Assembly (NCBI GenBank): GCA_033725935.1
Contig: MU867139.1
Span: forward strand, 50,104 to 114,103
Reading direction: 5' to 3'
DNA: 64,000 nt
DNA from: Cladorrhinum sp. PSN259
Taxonomy: Eukaryota; Ascomycota; Sordariomycetes; Sordariales; Podosporaceae
Shown here in pieces: positions 21,951-33,949 of the stretch. The first letter of the stretch is position 1; each line of letters starts with the position of its first letter. A program made the translations under genes and the position numbers. The notes under the pieces were generated by a model, which saw nothing but the letters and a program-made list of their open reading frames with translations, did not search any database and was not told the origin of the DNA.

Positions 21951-23013
21951 AAGAACACGGCTGCTGTCCAGTCATGGTAAAGATGATGACAATGGAATGA
22001 AAGGAGCCGAGCGAACAAGGGTTTGTTAGGTATTGCACTAACAAACAACTCGCATGTTATCTACAAGGTATCGGAAGGATATATAAAATAAAGGCCGTCT
22101 AAAATAGGGCCGGAATTAAGATTAAAGGACAGGGATGGTAACAAGACGACGTCTAATGGGGAGCATTATTAGGACTACGACAGTTCCTTGGCAGGAAGCT
22201 TGAGAAGACGCCGTCGATTCGCAGAGTAGCGACAGGCCGCTGGCTAAAGTGGAAGGGCAAATCGAAACTACAGGGGGAATTCCATCGGCAGGATCATCCA
22301 TCGTATAAAATCAGAGATGCTTCGCTAAAGCAGCGGATACATGTACCGTAGTCCTCGAGAAGGCGTCGAACTATTGATATCTTAGACGCAATCATGCACT
22401 TCCAAAGCAAGGCATTTGCCCCGGGAAAGCGAACGGTCCAATTCACTTCACCGCCATTGCACTTAGTTCCAAGTACATCTCCACTATTTCTCTTTGAAAA
22501 GCTGAAGCAGGTGATTTTAAGTGAAACCTCAAAGCAGTTTTATTCGGTCGTTTGCGCCCTCATGAGAATGCCCTTGAAGGGGATGCCTGCAAATAGTGGC
22601 ACTAGGGTGTCTCGGAAACTTCCGTTAGCGCTTAGGGCCAGTCACCTCAATATCCTCGGGCATCAACTTCGACAACTGCGCGAGAACACCACTTTACCTT
22701 CATCAGCTTACCCTTTTTGCAGCAGTAAGCGACTTACCCCTCTATCAAAATTAGATATAACGGCATAGCTGGCAGTTTCTCTTATATAGCGTGTTGGAAA
22801 TGGTTTAGGCGCAGCAAAGGAAGCCAGGAAGTGTCGGTTGAAGCACAAAATACCACGCCAAACGTCTAGGGCTGTTATGCGAACAAATCAAGCAGAAGGT
22901 GTGAATGGTGGTAGGTAGTATTTTGTGTTCCCTGCTGACAAACTCTAGTTCCTGTTTTTCCAGAGCAACTTGCTGCTCTACCGATCACAACAGCCCCTTC
23001 GATCCCGCGAGCG
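21951..23013. other. intergenic
   Basis: No gene supported. About 22070-22400 looks like degenerate repetitive DNA (A-rich, short direct repeats), but no transposase motif could be read. The right end is the HET gene promoter. Confidence 0.35.
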
Positions 23014-25171
23014 ATGGCAAATTCCTCCACCCTCCTTGCTCCAGCACTGCCGCTTACGCCTTCACGTATAACACCGTGCGTCCCGCTGGATGGAAGAACT
23101 ACGGTGGGCAACCACCGAAGCGACCCAATCAATCAAATTCTCAGTACGCCCTGCGCTGTCTGTGGCAAAGGTTCCAAGCATTTCAACCCCGACGACTGGA
23201 ACCGGGTGGTGGAATTGCCAGCTGCTGAAAAATGCGATACTTGTCCGGTTATCATCGAAGGCGTGCGTCTCATGCAAAAGAGGTTTCATCGGGAGGGCTC
23301 CTCGAAACCCAGCGTCACTGCAAGGTTTGATGGTGGGAAACTTCCGCATTCGGTCGGTATATATCAAGGCGGGCAGACGAGATTCATCGAGTTTTATGTC
23401 CTCCCAGGTATATTATTATCCTCTGCCATTAATGACGGGGCTCATATATCTTACAGAGACACCCTCTCCATGGCCGTCGATGAACCACCTCCCTTCGATT
23501 ATTGAGCTGGATGAATCGGTCAGGAGGATCCGCAGCTGGATGCAGATCTGTCAACGGGGGCACAAAGAGTGCAGCAGGAACCTAAAATCCGGCCTACCCA
23601 CACGCGTGGTCGACGTCGGGGCCATCGATAACGAACTAATTCGACTGCACACCACCGCCCAGGGCGATACCGGCCCGTTTACCGCCCTGAGTTACTGCTG
23701 GGGCGACAAGGGGAACCTCACCACCACAAAGGACAACCTGAATGCTCACGGGCAAGCTATCCTATGGTCTTGCATCCCGCAAGTAATGAAAGATGCCATC
23801 TACATCACAAGACAGCTAGGGATACAATACATTTGGATTGATGCGCTCTGTATCGTGCAAGATGACTCCCAAGACTGGGACCGGGAGGCAGCACAGATGC
23901 AGGATATATACAGGAAGGCTTGTCTCGTCATATCGGGGACTCGGACCGGCAACTGCCACCAAAGTTTGTTTGGCCGGCGGACTTCATCTGCGACCAACTA
24001 TGGTGAGCGCGTACCCGCCAGCTTTGCGACAGAACAAGTGGTGGTGCGAACGAATCAGCCAACCGTTCATATCCGTGAAAAGCTCGGCCATGATTTGTTA
24101 AACGAACAGCTGAAGCAAGACCTCGAGGAGCATCCCCTGTTGAGCCGTGGCTGGACATTCCAGGAGCGACTGCTGGCGACTAGGACAGCCCATTTCACCG
24201 CCAGCGAGATTATGTGGGAATGCAAAGAGAGCTACTGGTGCGAGTGCTCCAGCATCGAGACTAAAGACGCGCGATCTCTCTTACAGCGAGCATTGCAGGA
24301 GCCGGGCAAGGCGTCAGTCAACTGGAGGAAACTCGTCGGAGCCTATTCCTGGAGGGTGTTTACCCATCCTCAGGATCGATTAGCTGCGCTAGAGGGTGTA
24401 GCGAGCCTCTTCAAGGCATTCGATCTTGGCAGTTACTGCTTCGGCCTGTGGGGAGACCACATCATCGACCACATGCTATGGAAGGCAATTTCGATTGATA
24501 GCCGGTCTGAAGTCCCTGAAGCGTACAGATCGGTCATCCTCGGTCCGAGTTGGTCATGGATATCAACGTACCAGAGGGTCGATTTCCCCAGTGTCTCGCA
24601 TCCGGTTGCGGTCTTGGTCGGAGATGCACCTACTGTTCCGTCGACGCTGGGTGTCAGAGAGGCCATCTGCTACCCACCTTCGCCTCTGAAGCTCTGGACG
24701 CTGACTTTGAGAACAAAAGTTAGGCGGGGTGTGTTTGAACACGAGCCTTGCCAGAACCAGGAGTGTCGTTACCGGATCCTCCTGGAATCACCAGAACCGC
24801 GGGCCAATTGGGTCGCCGTTGACTTTTACCCTGACATCATCCTCTGCCCAGAGCACCGATTGGCTGGCTCAGATTTGGTCAGGGCAAAATGGCTCGAGCA
24901 AGGGCAGGTTGTGGAATGTATCTTGTTGGCCGATGGGGTGTTTCGTTCTGAATGGTACAAGAATGAATCTCGCAGGCATGGCAACAGGGACAGTCAAAGT
25001 TGGAGGGGCTTGGTCGTCAAGGAGTCGCAAGAGGAGCCCGGGGTTTACTTTCGCGCCGGGTTTGTCACTTCCGAGTGGGTCACATCAGCTATCCCTGACC
25101 CCCGGCCGCGGGCTACGCGTTCTCGCACTGTCTGGGATGGCGTCGAGGAAAGAGAAATAACTCTGGTGTGA
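23014..25171 (+). CDS. heterokaryon-incompatibility (HET) domain protein
   Basis: Model: join(23014..23407, 23457..25171), 702 aa; the 49-bp intron (GTATAT...TTACAG) switches frame and keeps phase. The N-terminal 130 residues carry paired Cys (CAVCGK... CDTCPV) that may bind metal. The HET domain has its three hallmark blocks: LSYCWGD (about 208), IDALCIVQDD (about 258) and RGWTFQERLLATR (about 360). HET proteins trigger programmed cell death when incompatible hyphae fuse; most copies in a genome have no known partner. The C-terminal 300 residues are of the variable type. The 3' end overlaps a minus-strand DUF6594 remnant. Confidence 0.92.
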
Positions 25172-25421
25172 TGGGTACAGTACGCTCTAGAGTACGGACG
25201 TAGTCTCGCAGAGCTGTCTGAAGGACCTCAAGCGTCTGCTCGGATGCATTGCCGTTCCGTCTAATGTCCGAATTGAGACGCACAAGGTTCACACCAAGCT
25301 GCGTGATGTTGAGGCGGTGGAGAAACTCGTGCCTGAGGAAATGGAAGTCTCTCTCCTCGTCTATAGATCTTAGTATGCATCTGTCGAGGTTTTCGGCGTC
25401 GATCTGCTGGGTGGTTGTCAT
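25113..25421 (-). pseudogene. DUF6594-like N-terminal remnant
   Basis: Minus-strand frame of about 102 aa from ATG 25421, running into the 3' end of the HET gene. Residues about 20-70 fit the start of DUF6594 proteins: an acidic lead, then FHFLRHEFLHRLNITQL and LEVLQTALRDYVRTLE, where family members have an LxxLRxxLxxYD pattern. Normal members continue for 150-250 residues to two or three C-terminal membrane helices; none follow here. It may be a truncated gene, or a first exon whose remainder was replaced. It could also be chance similarity; the helical motif order is the only support. Confidence 0.35.
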
Positions 25422-25928
25422 ATCAAGTGTTATAAGATTCAAATGGATTGGCTGTCAGTGAAGGAAAAGGAGGCATCTCTTCTCGACATGTCATGGGTGA
25501 CGACTAGAAATCGGCGGAGTAGGCAGACCAAGGTGTGATGGCTGAAGCCTGAGCCCGCTTCCCAGACCGGTACTAAGGTGATGAGAAGGGACCGATGGCT
25601 GAAGCGGAAATACTTGTCGCAAGAATCGAAGCTGAAACGGTTATATGGCGAGATATATCAGTACTAAATTGTTTGACAGAGGTTGACAGAGATTGATAGA
25701 GGCTGATAGAGGTTGATAGTTTGTAAAGCCATAGTCCCTAGGTACATTTCTTTGATACGAATCACTGCAAAATTCAGCCTGTTAAACTGCTGGCATTCGA
25801 GCTGGCCTAAAATCAAATTAAAGTGATTAATTTGATGTCTGGCTGTTGATATTTCCTGGTTAATTACATATTCTTCTCATACATATCCGTTTTCCACCCG
25901 TCTCAGACCCCAGGAGCTAATCTGGCGA
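25172..25928. other. intergenic with 10-bp tandem repeat
   Basis: Apart from the DUF6594 remnant no gene is seen. A short tandem repeat lies at 25673-25719 (listed separately). Confidence 0.4.
25673..25719 (+). repeat. 10-bp tandem repeat, about 4.7 copies
   Basis: Unit TTGACAGAGG; later copies read TTGATAGAGG and CTGATAGAGG, differing mainly by C-to-T changes. Confidence 0.85.
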
Positions 25929-26936
25929 TTATCTGTTGGTCTCCACAACCCTAACATAGAAATCTTGCTTATACATATCACGACGTGAAACTTCAAATCG
26001 AAGAAGAGGACGGAACAAATAATAAGAGAACCAGCGGGACGTGAGCGTTCGGAGCCACTTGCTGTAGTGCGAGTCGTATGTATAAGTGGAAAATGTTGTG
26101 AAACTGAACCACGCACGTGGCCTAACGTAAACAGATGCGATGGGGTGCATTGTGCAGTACTTGTAGCCCGGGGTGGCCGTCCACGAAATCACAAAATATA
26201 GCTTTTGGTGCACGTCACCTGTATTCGAGCAAATCACGGTTGTAGCCATGCAGTCAACGTCGTCGCAGTGGCAGCTGTAGTCATGTAGACCACTCCGGAA
26301 ACTTCCTAGGAAGGATGGACCCCTTTTAACGGAGCACGATGAATGCGGGTCCAAGGCAGTGGCTAATCTCCATGGAAATTGGAATCTGAAGTTGGCCAGA
26401 GTCAGGCATTCACCTGACATAGTGAAATACCTGGCAGTGCAACGTGCCGGAGTTAGACACATGTGGTTTGGACCAGACTGTGGCAAGCGCTTGATCCAAT
26501 CAAACGTGCCAAACAATACTGATGGGCCATCCTCGGTGGTGGAAACAATGTGTTGTTCAGGTATGAGAGACCTGGCGGATGCCTTGATCAGGGCTTCGAT
26601 AATTCTTGTGCCGGCGTCAAGTCCCGTTTGCTTGACGGTCACGTCATCTGGGACGATGTTGAGAGCGAGACGAAGTAACAATGGGCGGCGTTCCGCTCGA
26701 AACCACCGTAGGCAGCTTGGCGAGGCCGCGATGAGGCTGTACAAGCATCTGGGACAGGCAACCTTGCTGATGATCAAGAGGTGTATCTCGCCGGGGAGTT
26801 GTTCAAAGTAGGCGACTTTACCCATGTCAAAATGGGCGTAGGGGTCCATGATACCAGATGGTTCTTTAAAGAGAGACGCCATTTGCACGATGCGCGGTTG
26901 ACGTGCTGGAAGAGCGTGGATCGATTCTTTTCTCAT
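25929..26936 (-). CDS. F-box-like hypothetical protein
   Basis: Single frame of 335 aa. ATG 26936 is the most upstream; ATGs at 26882 and 26849 are alternatives closer to the domain. The N-terminal block LPGEIHLLIISKVACPRCLYSLIAASPSCLRWF has the fungal F-box-like pattern (LPxEIxxxIxxxLxxxxxLxxLxxASPxxxxxF). The remainder contains several Cys and aromatic clusters and is unrecognised. F-box proteins recruit targets to SCF ubiquitin ligases, but many fungal copies are orphan. Undetected introns in the C-terminal half are possible. Confidence 0.55.
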   Translation of the reverse strand: MRKESIHALPARQPRIVQMASLFKEPSGIMDPYAHFDMGKVAYFEQLPGEIHLLIISKVACPRCLYSLIAASPSCLRWFRAERRPLLLRLALNIVPDDVTVKQTGLDAGTRIIEALIKASARSLIPEQHIVSTTEDGPSVLFGTFDWIKRLPQSGPNHMCLTPARCTARYFTMSGECLTLANFRFQFPWRLATALDPHSSCSVKRGPSFLGSFRSGLHDYSCHCDDVDCMATTVICSNTGDVHQKLYFVISWTATPGYKYCTMHPIASVYVRPRAWFSFTTFSTYTYDSHYSKWLRTLTSRWFSYYLFRPLLRFEVSRRDMYKQDFYVRVVETNR

Positions 26937-27580
26937 TGCAAAGAAATTAAAAATTCAACAAAAATGAACACGAATACCATTAAGAACTTTATTTTTCGCC
27001 GGCACACTGAATCTGAAGATTGCAGGCTAACGGCCGCCACAGGCCCCAACATGAAGTCATGGATTTCGGCACCTCTCTGAGTCTCAGGTGCTGGCAGCCG
27101 GCATGACAACGTAAAGTTTTGCTTGAAAGGGAAGCCTATAATGCCATCTGGAAAGAAGGGCTTTTGGGAGAGAGAAAAGGGTTTTGTTTTTTGTCTAATG
27201 TTAAATTGCGTCAAATTTCTCTCGTTCTTGACAAAAGAAGGTTTTTTTTAACCTGGAGCTTGAAGTGCAGTTGCTTGTCGAAAGTTGATTTCAGCTCTAG
27301 GATTGGCCAATAACAGTGGGGCAGCGAGCTGACTCGGGGTTTGCTGGTGTCTGCAGGTGGTCCAAGCTCCTTCGCGTCTCATTGATTGCAAGCCGCGAAT
27401 TTTGTTAGCTGGGAGCTTCAACGGCTCGACATCTGCTATTTACAAACTTAACCCACAATCCCACCTCGCGACTTGACAATCCCCAAACAATCGCAACATC
27501 ACCCCACCATGCAGCTTTGCATTTGAGTTTGCGATCGAACCAATTCATCAACCGTACATATCTTGTCACATCCGGCCGCA
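26937..27580. promoter_or_regulatory. divergent intergenic region, F-box-like / Nup37
   Basis: About 640 bp between two divergently transcribed genes, holding both promoters. No strong TATA element recognised. Confidence 0.4.
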
Positions 27581-30152
27581 ATGCAGCAACCACCCAGAAC
27601 TCGGCGCACGCCGCAAAACACGCAATACACGTACGGAGCAACCATTGGCATCCCCCTCTTCGTCAGCGGTCATCCTCGGCTGACTTCTACTCTCCGGAGA
27701 ACTGCAGATATTTCCTCGGTCGCAGAGTACACGCTGTAAAACCGTACCCAGTTCAGTCGCCTCAGGGCGCAACAATCCTCATCTATGGCCACGAGAATGG
27801 AGTCACAATAACATGGCGTGGCGGCAAACGGCTCATGGCTCCCAAGCAGCCAGGCAACGAGAAACGGAATGGCTCCGGTGCCCAAGATGCTGTCATGGTC
27901 ATCGACTCGGACGACGAGGCATCCGCTGTCAGCCCGGTTGCGTTTGTCGACAAACCAGAGTTTCAAGATGCCCCGCCCGCCGATGCTTCCTCTCTCCCTG
28001 AGATCGTTCAGACTCTAGACCTTGCACTTGGTACCGCAGTACTAGGTGTCGCCGTCCTACCAATCCCCAACTCAACCCCAGAAGATGCAGCCTCGAACGG
28101 CGTCGGCATACTCAAGGACAAGATTGTCTTCGCGGTAACATGCGCTTCAACGAGCGTCTACGTGATTACACTCCCCCTTACGCCCCCTTCGCACGAAAGC
28201 AAGGCGAGACCGGAATTGAGGCAGAATTTGTTGGCGGGCAATGCAGGAAAGGGCATGTGGGGCGAGACACTCACCCTCCTGGGAGGGCAGAGTCGGCCAT
28301 GTGGCGGTGTTGCCATAACGCTGGTCAAGCCAAAGACGACGCCGAGAAGCAGATCGATTGAGCGGGCCGCGGTGCAAGCCAGTCAAACCCCGCGCATTAT
28401 CGTTGCAGCACATTCCCGGGAAGCAAGCGGTACTCTTCGTTTCTGGGATGTTTCCCTCGATGGCAAACCCGGCGTTATCGACCGTGTGGAGGCATTCCAG
28501 ACAGAGTACCTCCCATCGCCTCTGAGCAGCATCTCTTTCAACCCAACACACGTTACACAGCTCCTTGCCGTCACCTCATCACATGCTGTACGCGTTTACG
28601 ATCATTCCGTAGCATCGCTTCCTTCCGAAGATACTTCCGAAGGCCCTTTTCCCTCACAAGGATCCTGGTTGCTGTCTCTTTACCCACCATTCGCACGCGG
28701 TGCCCCCATGTCTATTGCGCGCAAGCCGATTGTTGCTGCTGAATGGATTTCCCATGGTCGCGCGGTATTGGTGTTGCTTGCTGATGGGCAGTGGGGTATT
28801 TGGGATATTGATGGCGGCAGTCCCGCGGCAGGCGGCGCTGGCTCCGGAGGTCTTTTTAGCAAAGCCAGCGCAGGTCTTCGTGGCTCAGCAATCACAACTT
28901 TCAGTGTCTCGGGTCATCTTGAAGGAACGAGTCCTCTCAGGAATCCTGCGGCACAGAAGCCATCAACCGCCACAGGCGCGTCGGGTGAATTTGCTCCATT
29001 GACCCCACATACCCGACGCGACGCCCTCGCTTCTGCCATCGGTGGTGGGTCTGACAAGCTGTCGACGGTGCGCGGGGGCATGGCTGTGACTCGGCTTCCT
29101 TCCCGAGGTGCGGGGCCAGGTGATGAGAGTGTTGTCCTTTGGCTGGGTGGTGCTGAGCCTATCGTCTCTGTTGTTGCGTCTATTTCCAAATTCTGGGACT
29201 CTCAACTCCGACGTGCCAGTGGAGGCGTCAACCTCTGGAGCGGTTCACAACCAACACGCATGACGCGCTTGGCCGACCTCGGCGCAGGTCTTTTTGGTGA
29301 ACGGTGTACGGGAGCTATTGCAATTCCCAGACCAGCCAGCAACGCAGCTTCCGCAGACACTGCACCTCCGGCGAGTGAGACAGGGTCAAGTGAAGCAGAT
29401 AACCTCCCACTCGAGGTTCTTCTCCAAGGTGAGACTCGGGTCGTGGTAATACACGCAAGCGAGGAGGCGGCAGCAGCATCGTTTAATGCTCACCTCCTCG
29501 GAGGGCGCAAGAAGGGTCGTCTGGAGCTTGGCCCAACCAACGCCATCCTGGCATACCCGCCGCCAGAGAAGCCCAACAGCGTTGCCTTCAACCTCAGCAT
29601 TGCCCATCGATCAACAGGAGCCGGCGCTGGGTTGCTCAGGCCAGCCCGTTCTCGGATTACCGGGGCGGGTTCGTTTGAGTCCATGGATGTCCTTCCTTCT
29701 ACCGAGCCTCATGACGAGGGTTCCTTCAGTCAGCCTCCCGGAGTAGGATTGCGGTTCATCAATGATCTCAACTTCGCTGCCGATCAACCAGATGACGAAG
29801 CTGAGGCCATTAACCGGAATATCGAGGAGGAGATGAGGGATATCATGGAAATTGATCGGGTGATGGAGCAAATGGAGAGCGAGCGAGAGCGGTCTACTAA
29901 GAGAGTCTTCTTCGAGGAGGGATAGGGCCCTCGCCCGATGATGGACATCACCACGTGGTATGTGCTCATGTCTGGCCGGCCGCTCACAAGGAAATAGTAC
30001 TAATGTGATTCTGTTACAGGAAGAAATGGGAACAACAAGAGGATACGGATTCCCCCCTCTGGTCCAAGCGAGCAGGTGGGTTGCTGAGAGAAGCACAGCT
30101 GCGACGTAAGGCCCGCCGCGTCACCTTCGACAAGACCACGAAGCAGGCTTAA
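27581..30152 (+). CDS. NUP37: nucleoporin Nup37 (Nup84/Y-complex WD40 protein), interrupted by in-frame TAG before the last exon
   Basis: Exons: 27581..27630, 27708..29957 and 30020..30152. The first intron (77 bp, GTACGG, GGCTGAC branch, CTGCAG) joins the start MQQPPRTRRTPQ to the conserved VHAVKPYPVQSPQG and YGHENGVTI block. The body is a WD40-like beta-propeller (for example GTLRFWDVSLDG, WGIWDIDGG), matching filamentous-fungal Nup37, a subunit of the nuclear-pore Y complex. The second intron (62 bp) is textbook: GTATGT donor, TACTAAT branch, TTACAG acceptor; it leads in phase to a basic tail ending RRVTFDKTTKQA. However a TAG codon at 29923-29925 stops translation after 755 aa, 11 codons before this donor. 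Either the tail is lost, or the stop is an error or is avoided by another donor (weak GTCTAC at 29890 would also keep phase). Confidence 0.8.
29958..30019 (+). other. canonical intron after the Nup37 stop codon
   Basis: GTATGT donor, TACTAAT branch site 13 bp from the TTACAG acceptor. Its quality argues that the downstream tail exon is, or recently was, part of the gene. Confidence 0.75.
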
Positions 30153-31256
30153 GGAAGGGAAGAGATACCGCTGAAAGGTACAAGCGAGGGAGTGGTCGGA
30201 ACCGTGTCTGGACGGAGACGGACGACCTCACGAGACATACGACACAACATAACACAAAAGAAAGAGAATTCCGAGCTAATTAGAATGAGAGAAAAAGAAA
30301 TCTGGAGGATACCCCCGGCGGACGTGGTCGCTTCTAACTCGTAGCTTATTTACCATGAGCAAGAACAGAATCGTGTTTTTAACAGTAGCCGAGATCCCTT
30401 CTCGAGCATTCATTCATTCATTCATTTCCTGCCCCTTCCTTTTTTTTTTTTTTTTTTTTTTTTTGGAGGTCCAGAAATTCCGCACGGCTTGGTGGAGCAC
30501 AAGGCGAGACTCATCCTTGATTGCTTTGTATTCCGAGCGGTACATTAAACATGGGAATTATGACCTGAGTATAGGCAATCTGTCAAGTTAAACTTCAGTT
30601 GCTTGAAAGGGTCTTTTTCCTCGCCGGCGTCATTTGAAATGAGGTTCTGGGACTGTTTCGTGCAGACCAGGCTTCTAAACAAAATTGCCATTTTGACCAA
30701 ATGTCTTGCCTTGGCTTCTGTGGGCTTTCTCTTCTGGGAGGGAGTTCTGCTGCTACGAAGTCAGGGGGTCATGATGTCGGTACATTTTTATTTTTATTTT
30801 CTTCTGCTTTCTTCCTCAAGTGGCGTGATACGGCTTTTATTGCCTACTATAATCATGCAGTGTAGAGACAAGAGTTATTCCGTAGAATGTTCCTAAGATT
30901 CTTCCTGCCCTATACCTGTCCATGGGTATCTTGGTCTGACTGCCAGGTACTGTTCTGACTACCAGGTACTGTTTGCCTTTTACGGTTGAAGATACTTTGT
31001 TGCAATGTATTCACAATCGATGTGTTTTTTTTTCCTCTCAGTGTTGCATAATGAACTTGTGATCACTCCATTCATCAATTAACAAAAATAAAATAAAATT
31101 TAAAACAAAATAAAAATGCTTCCGTTCCAATGCCTTCTCATGCTTGCCTTCCTTTCCCATTCCCTAATATCATACAATGAAAGGCATTTAATCCCAAAAT
31201 CATTCGTCATCGCCCACCCATGGTTTTGTTTTGTTTGGATTGATGCATCAAAATAT
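30153..31256. other. intergenic with poly-T tract
   Basis: 3' regions of two convergent genes. A 25-T tract lies at 30440-30464. An imperfect repeat around CTGACTGCCAGGTACTGTT / CTGACTACCAGGTACTGTT occurs at about 30938-30971. No gene seen. Confidence 0.5.
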
Positions 31257-31811
31257 CTAGTTGATCTCCTTCTTGGCCTGCTCGACACCACCCTTCACCT
31301 TTCCCTCGGCCTGAGCAGCGTACCCCTTCGCCTTGCCGGCAATCTCGCTGGCTTTGCCCTGCGCCTGACCGGCCACCTCGCTGGCCTTGCCCTGAGCCTC
31401 GCCCTGCAACTTGGCAGCGGCACCGGGATGCTTAGCACGCGTCGAGGAGGAAGTGACGTCCTCGGCTGCTTCCTTGACCTTGTTCGCTACGGATGCTATT
31501 GTTTTTGTAACCGTCAGTCAGTAAATGTTACCTATATGAGTAGGTGTATTATAAGTGAAAAAAAACATACTGCCAATATCAATGCCGTCGACAAGCTTAT
31601 CAGACACGGTGCGGTCGACCGTCTTGAGGGTATCCTTGGCCGTCTCCGTCACCGTCTCGGTGACTGACTTGTGGAACGTGATGGAGGAGGAGAACGTGGC
31701 GCGCTGGGCTGCCGCGGGCATGCTTTGGCCGATGGAGGGGTTGATGCTGCGGAGCATGGTCGAGGAGGTGGTGACCATGCGGCGGACGGCGGCTTCTGTG
31801 ACGAGAGACAT
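31257..31811 (-). CDS. mitochondrial LEA-like stress protein
   Basis: Model: complement(31257..31495, 31571..31811), 159 aa; 75-bp intron with GTATGT donor, in phase. The N-terminal 45 residues are rich in Arg, Ser, Thr and Ala without acidic residues after the first few (VRRMVTTSSTMLRS...), a probable mitochondrial presequence. Two TETAKDTLKTVDRTVSDK-type amphipathic stretches follow. The C-terminal exon consists of 11-residue-like LEA repeats (EAQGKASEVAGQ, AQGKASEIAGK, AKGYAAQAEGK) ending in KKEIN. Group 3 LEA-like proteins are disordered and fold into helices on drying; in fungi they are linked to desiccation and stress tolerance. Function here is inferred. Confidence 0.78.
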
Positions 31812-32528
31812 TTTGAAAATAGAGGTAGGTGTACGTTCGTGTAGATGTGTGTAAGTGGTGGAAGTGGAATTTGGGTTGAATGTGTCAGGATGTTTGCAGT
31901 TTTCTTTTTTGGGGAGAATTGCAATTGAGATGAACTCTTTTAGTAGTAATAGTTTGCGAGACCAAAAAATTGCAGCAGTGCAGGGCTTGGTTGGGTTTTA
32001 ATGGGGGTGTCGAGCTCCGGGAAGGCAGGAGTTGTGTTTCTGGTGACGATGATGTCATCGGTGTTGCGATCACTGCAGGGCCACCAAATGACGTCCCAGG
32101 TGGGGTGGCACAGTGGAATATTCTTATGAGAGGATAAAGAACACTCAAATTTCTGGCATGTGCGTGAGCTGATAGCTTCGATCAAACGAGAAGCTTCGAT
32201 TGGCAGATCTCTGATAATTAATTCCAAAACTCTCATCCTGGGTGTTGATGTGGATCAACATAAGAGGGCTGCATCTTCCGATGCCTTCGCGCATTTAAGC
32301 AGAGGCTGGCGTCTCAATGACAGACTTAAGGCGGTAAGATGCAAGCCAACCATGTTAACCAAGCCGCCGGTGAATATGCCGTCGAGTCAAAAAGCTTATG
32401 CGCAGAGACTATTCTGCCTCCGACGAGAGACAGACAGACAGACACGCGAATGAACAAGAAACAAACTTCAAGACCGTTGGGTATCCAAACCAATTGAAAC
32501 CAACTTTCTTATGTACTGTATATACAAT
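31812..32528. other. intergenic, promoter of LEA-like gene
   Basis: No gene seen; upstream region of the LEA-like gene and 3' region of the hydratase. Confidence 0.4.
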
Positions 32529-33653
32529 TTATCTTCCGGTGAAAACAGGCTTCCTCTTCTCCGAAAACGCCCTCAATGCCTCATTGCGATCCTCGGTCCT
32601 CACAACACGCTCGTACATGTTGTTTTCCACAGCCTCCCGTGGCTCCTCCACCGCCCGGAGTGCCGCGCGAATAGCGATAGGTCCTCCCTCGCAAATCTCG
32701 CCTGCCAGTCTCACGGCCTCGCTTAGGGCATCCCTCCTCGCCATGCTCAGAATCTGATGGCCCTTGGCTTCATCGTCCAGGCTCTCCCATTCCTTGGCCT
32801 GCTCTTCGCTCTCGGGGTTCCCAGTGACCTCGACCAACCGGTCAGCAATTCCAAGGAAGTATGCCTCAGCCGCGGATACGCGACGGCCGGTAAGGATAAG
32901 GTCGCGAGCACGCTGGATGCCAATTAGGGCTGGAAGACGGTAGGTGCCACCAGCTCCGGGGATGATTCCCAGTCGAGTCTCGGGAAGACCAATCACAGCG
33001 TTGGAGGTGAGGACGCGGAAGTGTGTCGAGAGAGCGATCTCAAGGCCGCCACCAAGGGCGATGGAGGAAATTGCAGAGATTGTGGGGATCGGGAGGGTCG
33101 AGAGCGAGGTGAGGGTAGTGCGGAGGTTAAGGAGGAAAGCGGCAGTTCTGTATTGCGGGGGTATAACCCAGATTAGCTTTCGTTTTGCTCTGCGGCTCAT
33201 TGTACACTTTTGTGAAGGAGAGAATTACTCCTCCTGTGTGAACCCCTTGCGCTCCTTGAGATCTGCACCAGCGCAGAAAGCAGTATCGACGGCCGAAGCA
33301 ACAATCAGAGCTCTTGTTGGGCCCCTCTTGGGCTCGCCTGGAACCCCTCCAAAGGGCTGCTCCCATTCCGGGGTTGGAATCTCCTCGCCGGTCGCGGCAT
33401 CGTATTGGGCATGGACAGCATCGATCTCATCGCGCAGGGTGTTCAAGAGTACTCGAGAGATGGCATTGCGCGCGGAGGGGCGGTTGAGCTCAAGGACGCG
33501 GATGTGCCCGGAATTCGGTGCCGGAAGGTCGGTAATCCTGAGGAGAGGGCCTGCACTTTCAGCTGAGTAGAATCGGGCGGTTCTCCGGATGGCCAATCGC
33601 CCGAAGCGCAATGCGCCCGCTGCGTTGAGCACGAGAGCTGTCCTGGGAGCCAT
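32529..33653 (-). CDS. mitochondrial enoyl-CoA hydratase/isomerase family (AUH-like)
   Basis: Model: complement(32529..33147, 33229..33653), 347 aa; 81-bp intron (GTAATT...ATACAG) joins QEE to TAAFLL in phase. The first 30 residues are basic and acid-free (LRFGRLAIRRTARFYS), a probable mitochondrial signal. Crotonase features: LNRPSARNAIS (about 56-66), CAGADLKER (127-135) forming the CoA-binding/oxyanion loop, ALGGGLEIAL, and GLPETRLGIIPGAGGT with the catalytic Glu positions. Length and the ADLKER motif fit methylglutaconyl-CoA hydratase-like proteins of leucine breakdown, but another enoyl-CoA hydratase role is possible. Confidence 0.88.
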
Positions 33654-33949
33654 TGTTGCGATTTCACAGTTATGGCGAACATCTGGTGGATGGCGGGGTG
33701 CACTGAAGCTTGCTGGACCGGCGTTGTTTTCAGTGGATGACGTCCAGTCTGGCAGTTCGGCATCATTCGGCTACCATCGGGAACCCTGCCACGCACCCCC
33801 ATGTTGCTACGCCGACGCTCATCTGAATTTAAATAAACCCCTAAACTATCCGTAACTGACGAGAATACATTTACAGCTCATTTATTATTTTAATTAGCAT
33901 TATTTATCAATATCATTATAGCGTAGCAGAAAGTACAAAAGGCTTTACC

